Shown here: positions 53,321 to 63,182 of the stretch, one piece after another
Numbering within the stretch: position 1 is the stretch's first letter
How the letters are laid out: every line of letters starts with the position of its first letter
Origin: Macrolepiota albuminosa
Taxonomy: Eukaryota; Basidiomycota; Agaricomycetes; Agaricales; Agaricaceae
Direction of reading: 5' to 3'
Length of the DNA: 64,000 nucleotides
Assembly: GCA_027475525.1 (NCBI GenBank)
Contig: JAMWFC010000049.1
Location: 3,642,947 to 3,706,946 of the forward strand
Notes under the pieces: generated by a model
The model's database searches: none
What the model was told of the DNA's origin: nothing
The model's input: only the letters and a program-made list of their open reading frames with translations
Position numbers and translations under genes: made by a program

Positions 53321-53420
53321 NNNNNNNNNNNNNNNNNNNNNNNNNNNNNNNNNNNNNNNNNNNNNNNNNNNNNNNNNNNNNNNNNNNNNNNNNNNNNNNN
53401 NNNNNNNNNNNNNNNNNNNN
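53321..53420. other. Assembly gap (100 N)
   Basis: Exactly 100 N, the usual placeholder for a gap of unknown size. The missing start of the LTR, and probably the N-terminal gag of Gypsy B, would fall here. Confidence 0.99.
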
Positions 53421-53572
53421 ACTATCTGTGTATTTCACACAGTGCTAAATCAGACCGCAATATCGGATTTGACTAGTACTTAGTGCGAAAACAAGACATT
53501 GGCTTACGTAATACTCTACTAATTGATTATAGCGTCGTTGACGCTGATGGTAATACGGATGACCCTGTTACA
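53421..53572 (-). repeat. Partial Gypsy A/B-family LTR (probable Gypsy B 5' LTR)
   Basis: 152 bp, from ACTATCTGTG to TGTTACA, lacking the first 24 or so bases because of the gap. It shares GATTATAG and the TTGGCTTACG variant with the 41585-41760 LTR. Confidence 0.85.
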
Positions 53573-53584
53573 CGGAGGGTCGCT

Positions 53585-54570
53585 CTCATCTCCCTGCTTT
53601 GTATCATTTCCAATCAGGTTTTCCTGCAGATGCACGTCCCTGGAACAAACACAGGATTACCCCTGCTGTGATGGAAAATATCAATTGGTGGCATGAACGT
53701 CTCTCTTCGTCCAATTGTTCTTTGCACATTGTATGCCCTCCTGAACCACTAGAATTGACAGTTCACATTGATGCATCAACCTCATGGGGAATCAGATTTG
53801 TCTTGAACGGGAAATGGCTGGCCTGGGAGCTATTACCGGGATGGAAAAATTCTGAAAGAGACATTGGTTGGGTGGAGATGGTTGCTATTGACTTGGCAGT
53901 CCGCACATTCATTTCAGCCGGCTACAAGGATTGTCATATCATTCTTAAGTCAGATAACTCGGGATGCGTTGGTGCTTTGGCTGCAGGCCGTTTGAGGAAC
54001 TCTTGTTAGAACCTGAACCTGTAATACACACGAATAAGTACGTGTACCTCAGTCTTCGTATATTCAACTCGGTATCCTACCTGTAATACACACGAATAAG
54101 TACGTGTACTAGGTAGGTTGTAAGTAAGGTGGTTTAATATACAGTAGGATAACGTTTGCTCACCCTCAGTCTTCGTATATTCAACTGAGGGTGCACTTGC
54201 TATGAGTGGACGTATATATATACATTCAGTCTAAGGGTAAGAGCAATTAATATCAAGAACGAATATTTCATTTACTGACCCTCTCGGTCATCAGACTTCT
54301 GGCATTTACGGTGATCTCGAATCATCAGCGTCTAACAACTCTGCTTCAAACTTTATTTTACGCCATGTTGTTTCAAACTTCCAGACTCATTAAATATGGG
54401 TAACGGTCAAATGGATCCCTTCTGAACAAAACTTGGCCGATGCTCCTTCTCGAGGTTTATTCCCTTCTCGTCATTTATTGTACCCTTTCCCTCCGGCTAT
54501 TCCTGCATACCTGTCAGGGCTTGTGTCTCGTAGTGTCCCTTTCGATTCTCTACCTCCTCCTAACGAATAC
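53585..54570 (+). pseudogene. Ngaro-like RNaseH domain, split by a solo LTR
   Basis: Reads FPADARPWNKHRITPAVMEN, INWWHERLSS, then VHIDASTSWGIRFVLNGKW, ERDIGWVEMVAIDLA and KSDNSGCVGALAAGRLRNS. It is interrupted at 54004. It resumes at 54343 with SNFILRHVVSN and WIPSEQNLADAPSRG, the end of DIRS RNaseH. Confidence 0.8.
54004..54337 (+). repeat. Solo LTR with TGTTAGA/TCTAACA ends
   Basis: 334 bp with 7 bp perfect terminal inverted repeats and the target duplication ACTCT (53999-54003 and 54338-54342). Inside, a unit starting CCTGTAATACACACGAATAA occurs twice (about 54019 and 54081), and CTCAGTCTTCGTATATTCAA occurs twice. A TATATATATA lies at about 54212-54221. It resembles the LTR starting at 59828 next to a Copia RT, so it is probably of Copia origin. 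Confidence 0.92.
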
Positions 54571-54623
54571 TCCTAATAATACCTTCTAATAATACCTTCA
54601 CACTTAATAGGGTCTATTGGAAA

Positions 54624-55970
54624 ATGTCAGCCAATAAATTTGTTTATTTGTATTCCAATCCTTGGTTATTGTCCTTATTCCAACCTTACATGAACGACTT
54701 AGCGTCCGAGTTCGTGTCCAAACTATTTGCAGATCATGCCTTGCCTCCACCTAATGGCAGTCTCTATATCCCATCAGTTGTTGATCCCCCTCCAGCTTCT
54801 CGTTCCTATATCAGCTCTTTCGATTCAGTTTTCCGTTCCGATTGCAGCTATTTCAATTTGCAGGGCAGGCCTATCCCTGCCATACTTAGTAGCACCATCC
54901 ACCAGGATTCTAGCACTCCTCACAGGCCTTCAAACAAACTTCAAAATGCTGGACTCATTACGATTCATACACGTAAGCCATATTTGACACCTTCTAAATC
55001 AGTAAGAGGTACAATTAGCAAGGCCTGGAAATTATCTACATCAAAGAGATACGCATCTTCGATTCGCCAATTCCTCAATTATTGTTCATCTCGCCCAGTT
55101 TCAACACTCCTTCCTATTCCTGAATCGATTCTGTGCGATTTCGCTTCTTCGTTTGCAGGAAAAGTTGCGGGGGATACTGTTGCCACCAAATGCGCTGCCA
55201 TAAAGGCATGGCATATTCAAAACGGGGCACCTTACTTGGGAGGAGTGCAACTGAAATATGTCATCAAAGGCGTTGAAAACCAGAGACCTTCATCATCTAT
55301 GAAGCCTCCTCGACCGCCTGCTACTCTTGATATGTTATTAGCACTGGAATCCTCAATTGACTGGACATCTCCGATGGACGTCTGCATATACTTCTGTGCT
55401 GTTGCTTGTTTCTGGGCACAAATTCGGCTCAGGGAGTTCATTCCCACACAAGAGAGTGGTTCCAATCCAACGTTGTTTTCAAAATGGTCTGATTTACGCG
55501 CCCCTAGTTCATGAAGGGGTTCGAGAGTTCTCCATTTGCCGAATACAAAAATGGGAGGAAGGAAAGAAGAAGATGTTATGCTTTCTAAGCAAGCTCTTCT
55601 GGACCCTATCTACGCTCTCAACTCACATAAAGCATTGAATTATCTTACAGAGCATGACTTGCTCACTACCTACATCTCAAAGAATGGCACTCGGGTCCAT
55701 TTGACGGAGCAGAAATTTCTAAATCGCCTCAATATGGTTTTTTGTGATTGAAATTTCCCTCTCATTTCCGGACACTGTTTACAGATTGGAGGCACTACAC
55801 ATTTGCTTTTGGCCGGTGTCCCTCCTGACGTTGTTAAGGTCCTTGGCAGGTGGTCATCAGATGCATTCTTGCGATATTGGCACTCTCTTGAGCTGTTGGC
55901 TCCTCTGTATCTCGAGTTTTTACGTCCTATTATGCAGAACTCTGGCATATTTCCCAATGACGCTTTTTAG
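54624..55970 (+). pseudogene. Ngaro-like tyrosine recombinase, broken
   Basis: The N-terminal core-binding domain is open at 54624-55514 (SKAWKLSTSKRYASSIRQFL, DTVATKCAAIKAWH). The catalytic part is spread over three frames. The first Arg is in FWAQIRLREF. Downstream come LHLPNTKMGG-like, LLDPIYALNSHKALNYL, then SGHCLQIGGTT, where the normal H-x-x-R has Gln for Arg. LLAGVPPDVVKVLGRW and FLRYW (Tyr nucleophile) follow. Frameshifts at about 55515 and 55750 and the Arg loss make it inactive. Confidence 0.8.
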
Positions 55971-56031
55971 GGGTTATTGTCCTTCCGTTCTCCTTACTTT
56001 CTCTACAGTTGATGGGCGGCGTCTTCGTTTT

Positions 56032-56184
56032 GGGTTCTCACTCGTCGATGCCGCATACCCCTATTGTAGCGTCCTTCGGAGCCGCTCTCAATGCCCATAT
56101 TGCATGCGTGTATATAGACTAGTTTATTCATGATATTACGGATACAAATAAGGTCATTTTCTGGACTGTACAAAAGACCGAAAT
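56032..56184 (+). repeat. 153 bp direct repeat, copy 1 (candidate B1)
   Basis: GGGTTCTCACTCGTCG ... GACCGAAAT. It matches 56446-56598 with few differences and the same length. Confidence 0.9.
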
Positions 56185-56445
56185 GTAAGTTTGCAGGGAG
56201 GAGGAACGGTAGGAATGCAAAACGCGTTTTGGGATGAGTGTCACAGTCACACTTCCTTCGAACATCTTGTATTGAAACTTCCATCTTCTCCGTATTTGTA
56301 GAGTTTTTGAATCACCCTCCCACCCTCACCTATTTCATTAATAATTATATTGTTTCATTCCCAACAATTACGATCTAATTCTTAATGATTAATCTGTTTT
56401 ATCATGCATTATCCTAGTCTATGTATCAGCATGTTTGCGACATCA

Positions 56446-56598
56446 GGGTTCTCACTCGTCGATGCCGCATACCCCTATTGTAGCATCCTTTGGAGCCGCT
56501 CTCAATGCCCATATCGCATGTGTGTATATAGATTAGTTTATTCATGATATTACGGATACAAATAAGGTCATTTTCTGGACTGTATGAAAGACCAAAAT
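56446..56598 (+). repeat. 153 bp direct repeat, copy 2 (candidate B2)
   Basis: GGGTTCTCACTCGTCG ... GACCAAAAT, 414 bp downstream of copy 1. Gypsy E gag coding begins within a few bases of its end. Confidence 0.9.
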
Positions 56599-58699
56599 CT
56601 TGATTAGAAGGTGGAGGTGGGGTGAAGTAAATACTGTGGAGGAATTTGTAGCGCATGTGTTGCGCTACAAGCAAGCCCACAAAATCACCAAGCAATTTGA
56701 GCTGCATCGCTCAAAGACTTGACTGACAAAGAGGCCTGAACCTCAGAAGGTAGGCACCTTTTGGACCTGGCAGAAGGAAATGGTAGGGAATATTAACCCA
56801 TGGTTTCTAGTAAGATCAGCATCTGGCCAGGAGCAATGCTTCCAGAGTAACCACCTGGCAGAGCAGAGGGACCAACCGGTACAGGACCCTCAGTGGGGTC
56901 CATACCAAGAGGGTACTCAACTGAAACAGGCTGCTGATGTTGTCAAGGTATCAAAGAGGCTACCAAGGATTGAAGCAAGTCACTCCTTTGCAGTAAATAC
57001 ATGCTTCAAATATAGACAACCTGGACACTACACAAATGAATGCCCAGGGAGTGGTGGTGGTCAAGCTGCACACATATGTATGCATGGCACACATAGCTAT
57101 CCCTGATGAAAAAGGGGTAGATTCAGGTAATGAACCTGATGTTGAAGACAATGAGGTGGATAACCTCAGCGACAATGCACCAGAGGCTGAGAATGCCTCT
57201 GATCCAGAAGAGTTGTTGGATAATAAGTACATCAAGGTCAATGTATACAACAATGATTATTATACCCAGAAGTCAGACTCAGAGTTCATGGGAGCTCTGA
57301 CAGACAACCCAGCCAGCACTCTCAACTAACCAATTGGAGCAGCCTGTGAAGGTGTATAAAGTACACCTTTGCAAGGCTCTGGAGAAACCAGCAAGACCTG
57401 TGCTGAAGCACAAGGACAAAGAGTGCCTTGCATCTTATGTCAAGGTGAATGGCCACAAGGCATGGACCTTGTGTGATTCAGGAAGCATGACTACTAGGGT
57501 GACACCTCAGTTTTGTCAGGTGCATGACATCTACATCAGTGAGCTGAAGGAGCCACTACTCCTTTAGTTAGGCACTGTGGGCAGTCAAGCTGCAATGCGG
57601 TTTGAGACACAGGCAACTATTGCCTGTGCAAAGTCAAAAACTAAAGAGTATCTAAACATAGCAAATTTTGATTGCTATGATATAATTATAGGGATGCCCT
57701 ATATGAGGAAGCACAATGTCCTTCTTGATTTCAAAAAGAACAAGATAGCAGTGGATAGCAACACCATCCCTGCAGTACAAGTAACCATGGACAATAGCAA
57801 TGGATGTTTTCATTTTCACCATGCCACAGAGAAGAAGCTGCTAGTCAGGCAACACTGACTAGATGGTGGCAGGAAGGCACCCACTGTAGAGGATGGGGAG
57901 GACAAAGAGCAAGCTCATGTGAGCTTGCCAGCAAATAGTCCAGTGCTGATGGTGCTGGAAAGTGAGGCTTTAGAGTACAAACATACTCTGAAGAGGAGGA
58001 AAAGCCCTAAAAAAAGTGTAAAAAGCAGAGTAAGTCTGAGGGCAAGAGGCCTCAGCATACAACAAGCATGGAGTGCCAACCAATGTCATCTTGAGTCAAG
58101 GTCAAGGACCTTGTGGTAGATGATAAATGGCAAATGATGGAGGATGAAACATCCTCCACACAGATGGACTGGTCAATCTGAGATTGACCTGTACCTCATC
58201 CCACATTTGAATAGGCATTCTATCCATGGATGCCTGCTGAGTAGAATGAACTAGTGGTGTCTATGTATGCATGGAATGGACCATGCTGGATGCCAAAAGA
58301 GGAGTCATATTGTCAGGCTAGTGACAATGAGATCTTGCCACTGAGTGAGGTGTTTTTTGATGAACTGTCTGTGACATTGCAGAGAAGCAAAGGGATTGCC
58401 CTGTGTGACTGCACACACCAGACAAGAATGAGCTGAGGATTGCTGCCCTCAGAGAGAAGTATGCTTGTCCAGTAGCACAAACAAAGTTAACTGTGTGTCC
58501 ATGCCAAGATATAAACTAGAAAGGCAAAGGTAAAACTATTGGTTTTACAGAGGAAGATATTCCGAGCCTGTAGCTGCAGTGGCAGCAGGAATTTGCAGAT
58601 ATTCTAAATGGAACCAAGGAGGAATTACCCTCTTGGCACAAAGTCAATCATAAAATCAATGTTATTGATGAGAATAAGGTCTATAAGTACCATCTGTAA
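56599..58699 (+). pseudogene. Gypsy E Gag-protease-pol remnant (divergent relative of A/B)
   Basis: + strand. The Gag end (YTVEEFVAHVLRYKQAHK, KVGTFWTWQKEM) parallels Gypsy A (TVTEFLAYAIRYEQ, KVGTFLAKRTEM). The zinc knuckle CFKYRQPGHYTNEC has Tyr for the second Cys. The protease reads AWTLCDSGSMTTRVTPQF, with TAG at 57565-57567 where A has CAG (Gln), then IIIGMPYMRKHNVLLDF. It then reaches TGA-CTA-GAT-GGT at 57856-57867 and continues in frame (VSLPANSPVLM). The RT start (TEEDIPSL, NGTKEELPSWHKVNHKIN, DENKVYKYHL) ends at 58699, where AT-rich DNA begins. The gag N-terminus is missing. Confidence 0.9.
57850..57870 (+). promoter_or_regulatory. gag-pro/pol in-frame UGA-CUA site (Gypsy E)
   Basis: CAC-TGA-CTA-GAT-GGT, stop at 57856-57858, with the downstream pol frame in register. 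The site is kept although flanking protein sequence has diverged strongly from A and B. Confidence 0.72.
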
Positions 58700-59457
58700 T
58701 GGTTTATTGTTTGATCAATCTGTTCTGAAATTGCATTTTGACATATTGATTGAGTTTATAAATTTGCTTTTTTTTAGCATTTTATACCTAGTTGTCAATT
58801 TGGTATAATGCTAGGTGTCATTGAATAGAAATTGTACATGAGAGTTGTCAATCTATAACTCCTTTTATTTATGCATGTTTAAAGAGTCAACTGTTATGAT
58901 TTTAGTCTCTTATCTAGAAACTTTGATTAATCATCTCAGATATAAATTATATCTTGTGCTTATATAGCACCAAAAAATACCTACAAGAAGCAGATTCATT
59001 TCTCACTTTTGGCATAGTTTGTGGTAGTACTCAAACTATTTCTGTTTACAAGCTATAAATATGAAGCCACAATTGCAGAGAGATACATCTGTTTCTGTAT
59101 AGAAGTCATATTGATGTCAATATCTTCTATGCCTACAGAGACAATAATGAAATTGAAGGCTTTGAAGTTAAGTCTTTATGTTTTATTTGTCTACTTATCA
59201 ATACATATCATGCTATCCAATTCTTGGATTTATATTGATAGACACTAATATATATGATCAACTTCCTCAATCATTGAGAAACCCCTCTTTTTAAACTGTT
59301 GGGAGACATTCTACTAGGCCACTGTTGAAATATCTCTCAACACAAACTCACTCAAAAGCTCAACTCATTTAAATTTGAGCTCAAGTTTCATATAAATAGT
59401 AGCTAAAATTTCTCTCTCTGCTTTAGTAATTGTGCTATTGGTCTTTTTTTGACTATT
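58700..59457. other. AT-rich insert, unassigned
   Basis: Starts TGTAATGGTTTATTG at 58697, just where Gypsy E RT stops. It could be part of the Copia element whose RT follows. No ORF with a known domain and no confirmed LTR end were found. Confidence 0.35.
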
Positions 59458-59827
59458 CAATTTTATAAAATGGCAAGCATTCATACAGTTCTTGCTTTTG
59501 CAACACCCTATGATCTTGAGCAAATCTACTGCAAGCTTATTCCTGGATTCACTGGCAATGATCCACAGAAAGTTAATTGTGTTCTTCATGCACTTTATAG
59601 ACTCAAACAAGCTTCACATGAATTGTATACTGTTTTACATGAGGTGTTGGAGTCTATAGGCCTTGTTCAATGTGAGGTTGATTATGCTGTCTTTATTGGC
59701 AGATTTTCAACTCCTCTGGATCCACTATTCCACCACTTGCCAATGGGAGGTTATTTATTCATCATTATATGTGTATATGATGGCCTAAATGCAACAAACT
59801 CACAAGAATTATATGATTGGGTAATAG
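59458..59827 (+). pseudogene. Copia reverse-transcriptase fragment
   Basis: Reads MASIHTVLAFATPYDLEQIY, CKLIPGF, then ALYRLKQASHELYTVLHEVL, CEVDYAVFIG and a decayed YxDD region (ICVYDGLNATNS in place of VHVDDGLAVTNS). The catalytic YVDD is lost. It ends at an LTR start at 59828. Confidence 0.78.
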
Positions 59828-60210
59828 TGTTAGAACTTGATACTCATATTCAATGAAACCTGATAGATACAGTAAGTTTGTAATCTATTTGATAGCATGT
59901 CAGTAAGTGGCTAGTTGGATGAATAGTGTTCTGGCTCACCCTCAGCACAATATACAATTGACTGAGGGTGTTGATGTATATATTGGGGACAATGGAAAGG
60001 CCAAGCCAGGGCCAGTGTGATAATGTGAAGGGGTAAAGGGGTGAAAGAGAGTGTATGCAACAATGCGTGAGTTGAGTGTAACAATGTGGTGAATTGAGTG
60101 GTGTGAATGGAGAGAGAGATGGGAACTGATGTAGGAGTTGGTGGTAGCTTACTTTGTGATGTCCAACAAATACTGCAGATGAACAACAAGTCATAGACTC
60201 TGGTGTGACA
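59828..60210 (+). repeat. Copia-type LTR, probable
   Basis: Starts TGTTAGAACTTGATAC. It shares GCTCACCCTCAG ... ACTGAGGGTG and TATATATT spacing with the 54004-54337 LTR. The 3' end (GTGTGACA at about 60210) is uncertain. Confidence 0.55.
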
Positions 60211-60222
60211 ACTTTATATCTA

Positions 60223-60720
60223 TGTAAGGGCGACCTTTAGAGGCTGTGGCTCAGTCACACAGCTGGCAGAGGGAGATCCAAAGTGTATTAGAATATATAC
60301 TGACAATATCAAGGTAGCTACTCATCTGGCAGAGGGAGATCCAAAGAGAACAAGTCTAGGGATTCTCTATGCCAGGTTGGATGCTTCTGGGGCCTCTGAA
60401 GCATGGGAAACAACTGTACAGTACAACAAAACCTTAAAAACTCAAAAATTGCCTACACAAACAGTTGCACAAATAAGGGGCAAACTCTGGCAAACTCTGG
60501 CTTATATAAGCAGTCTGGAAGCAGTGCTGAGTGGCCCACACTTGTCTGAATGGTGGCTAAAGAACCAGAGCATCTCAAGGGCTGAGAGTAGTATTAACAG
60601 ATAATGTTGAAAGAATAGAAACAGTAAAATGAAATAATGTCAGAAGAAATAAGAGAATGAATGAAAGAAGAGTGAAGAGATAAGGAGTGAGAAGAGGAAG
60701 AAATGAGGAGTCCCCTGACA
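60223..60720 (-). repeat. 3' LTR of Gypsy F, family LTR-1 (copy 5)
   Basis: 498 bp. The + strand begins TGTAAGGGCG and ends CCCCTGACA, the reverse complement of the other LTR-1 copies. On the - strand it follows a chromodomain ORF and the purine tract AGAGAGGGGGTGA (complement of 60721-60733). This identifies LTR-1 as the LTR of the Gypsy F family. Confidence 0.93.
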
Positions 60721-60733
60721 TCACCCCCTCTCT
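60721..60733 (-). promoter_or_regulatory. Polypurine tract of Gypsy F
   Basis: The complement reads AGAGAGGGGGTGA immediately before TGTCAGGGG. Confidence 0.8.
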
Positions 60734-62960
60734 AGAGTGCGGCATCTTGACATGCTGGATAGAAGTAGTTCTGGATGGCCTGGTCTACCTTGGAAAGAGA
60801 ATAGAGGCCTCTGATTGCCCAGGGAGCATTGGGATGCTGTTGATAGAATTCCTGGACCAAGGCAGAGGCATGGACATTCTCTTGTGGCTCCCAGGAGATG
60901 TCCTCAATTCTATAGCCCTTCTACTTGACCTTGAACTGAAGCTTATTCCTAAAGAGTCGGCTTTCTAGAATCCATTCCACTTCATACTCTTCTTGGTTGT
61001 CTACCAGAACTGGAGGTGGAGGTGGCTGTGGATGTTGACCAGGGATTGGATCCTCTGGGGCTGGAGAGAGCTTCACCACATTAAAGACTGGATGGAGTCG
61101 ACTCATTCCACTAAGCTTGAGTCAATAGGCAAGTGGACCTACCTGCCTTACTATAGGAAAGGGTCCTAGACGACGGTGAGAGAGCTTCTGAGAAGGTCAG
61201 GTGGTAGCAATGTCAGAGGCATCCAGGTAGACTCAATCTCCAGGCTTGTACTTGGGGGCTGGAGTTCGTCCACGATCGTAGTAGCGGGCCATGTCATCCT
61301 TTGCCTTAGCTAAAGCTGCCTTGGCTTCCTCCTGGGCTGCCTTCATCCGATCTATGAACTTGTTGACAGCTTCATTCTCTGAAGGTCGTCCACGAGGCTC
61401 AAATCCCATCCGAGGATGTTGACCAGTATCTAGAAGGAAAGGAGACATCTGGGTGGCAGCGTGTACACAGTTGTTGTGCTGGAACTCTGCCTCTGGTAAT
61501 AGGTCATCCCAGTCATCCTGTTGTTCATTGCAGAAGAGCCGGAGATACTGTTCTAGCTCCTGGTTGACACGCTCAGTCTGGCCATCAGATTGGGGGTGGT
61601 AGGCTGTGGAAGTGTGGAGCTTGACATGGAGGAGGCGATACAGTTCTCTAGTAAACTCTGCCACAAACTGAGGTCCATGGTCCGAGACATAAGCATCTGA
61701 CAACCCATGGAGCTTCCAGACATGCTTCCAGTACAGATTGGCGGCGCCCATAGCTGAGCAAGTAGTGTGTGTTGGAATAAAATGAGCACACTTGCTACAG
61801 AGATCCACTACCACCATGATCGTGTCATATCCATGAGAATCAGGTAACTCAACAATGAAGTCTACCAAGGCCACACTTCAATGCTCAGCTGGGATAGGCA
61901 ATGGATGAAGCTGTCCCATAGGAGGCTGATGATGAGGCTTAGCCTGAAGGCAAAGATCACAGGTGGAGGTGTAAGAGCCAATATACTGTGACATTTGAGG
62001 CCACCAGTAATTCTGTGAGACCAGCTCCAGTGTCTTCCATCTGCCAGGATGTCCTGCAACTTGAGAGTCATGATGCTGCTCCACAATCCGCCTCTGGAGG
62101 TCTGGCAGATTGGGAACATAAATGCATCCCCAGAAGGTGAGAAGACCATTCTCCAAAGCCCACTTGTTGGTGCGGATGGACTTCACTCCAGTTTTCTTTT
62201 GAGCATGCAAGGCCATGGCAGTCTTAGCTATCAGATCTTCTTAAGTGCCCTTCCGGTTACCTTGTTGGATGTCTCAAAGGATGCTCACTTCTTCTCCCTG
62301 GCCAACTACACCTTCTAGAGCACAGATAGCAAATAGTTCTGGCTTCAGGAGTACAATATTGTCATTGTCACTAGCTCCTGAACCATGGTCTGCTCACCTA
62401 GAAAGTGCATCTGGCTTGCCCATGCTCCGTCCAGGTTTGTGATGCAGAAAGAAGTCAAAGTTGGCCAGATACAAGGACCATCGAGCCTGTCGGTGGTCAA
62501 GTTTCTTGGCCATCCAAAAGTACTCTAAGTTCTTGTGATCAGTCCACACCTCGAATTTATGCCTGGCACCCTCAAGGAAATGTCACCACTCCTCAAATGA
62601 CCGAATAATAGCTAGCATCTCCTTGTCATGGATCTCATAATTTTGCTCCACAGCATTGAGACTCTTGGAGTAGAAAGCCACAGGATGCCACTTACCATCC
62701 TCCCTTGACTGTTGAGAGAGAACGGCCCCAGTAGCAAAATCTGAGCTATCAGCTTCGACACGGAAGGGAGAGTCATCATCTGGGAATATAAGGACAGGCT
62801 TTGAAGTGACTGCCTGTTTGAGGGCGTCAAAGGCTGTCTGCTGTGCTGCATCCCAGTGCCAAGGAGTGTCCTTAGTGGTGAGATCAAAGAGGGGCTGGGC
62901 ATGGTGTGAGAAATCCTGAATAAACCTCTGGTAGAAGTTGGTGAAACTGTAGTGTAGGCC
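60734..62960 (-). pseudogene. Gypsy F pol (RT end, RNaseH, integrase, chromodomain), decayed
   Basis: - strand. RT end and RNaseH: SFTNFYQRFIQDFSHHAQPL, VEADSSDFATGAVLSQQS, IHDKEMLAIIRSFEEW, VWTDHKNLEYF. Integrase: EQHHDSQVAGHPGRWKTLEL, CDLCLQAK, VDFIVELPDSHGYD, SDHGPQFVAEF and HPQSDGQTERVN. SH3-like tail: HPVFNVVKLSPAPEDP. Chromodomain: EYEVEWILESR ... GYRIEDISWEP. In-frame stops at 60921, 61233, 61878 and 62583 (and others) each fit Arg (CGA to TGA) or Trp (TGG to TAG/TGA) of the consensus. The N-terminal part is cut off by the next LTR at about 62960. Confidence 0.92.
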
Positions 62961-62964
62961 ACTA

Positions 62965-63182
62965 TGTGGCACTGGCCACATAGCTTGCACTTACCATAGT
63001 AGGTAGTATTATATTATATTTATTATATAATATAATATTATTATTTACATTACTATAAATACTTGTACCAGCTGCTTATTCAGCAGCTTATCTTTTGTTA
63101 CACCTACATAGTCAATAGACTGGTCTGGTCTGATTCTGTACTGTGTGACTTAAGCTTTCACAATACCTGTAACTTCGTTACA
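62965..63182 (+). repeat. 5' LTR of Gypsy G (+ strand)
   Basis: 218 bp, TGTGGCACTGG ... CTTCGTTACA, with a TATAAATA box at about 63054. It contains a 22 nt perfect hairpin at its edge (62962-62983) and an AT-rich palindrome at about 63008-63040. It is followed by TTTTTTTGAATCTGCC, the same leader start as Gypsy A. No second copy is in the window. Confidence 0.65.

Larger units (their letters stand above)
41585..53572 (-). mobile_element. Gypsy B: decayed sister copy of Gypsy A
   Basis: Same - strand order as Gypsy A: 3' LTR (41585-41760), ORF3, IN-RNaseH-RT, UGA junction, Gag-PR, and a partial LTR (53421-53572). The two LTRs share subfamily-specific bases and differ at 2 of 152 comparable positions. 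The interior is damaged by frameshifts in ORF3, a nonsense codon in RT and a solo LTR-1 in gag. The first 340 or so Gag residues are lost where repeat R2 and a 100-N gap begin. Flanking 5-mers (AAGTA and CGGAG) do not match. Confidence 0.88.
53573..56598 (+). mobile_element. Ngaro-like tyrosine-recombinase retroelement, 3' part, decayed
   Basis: DIRS-type RNaseH (53585-54003 and 54343-54570), tyrosine recombinase (54624-55970), then a 153 bp direct repeat in two copies (56032-56184 and 56446-56598) separated by 261 bp. Such 3' repeats fit the B1-A2-B2 part of the split direct repeats of Ngaro elements. The 5' end (A1, gag, RT) is missing to the left of the Gypsy B LTR. The right end abuts Gypsy E gag, into which the element probably inserted. 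Confidence 0.7.
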
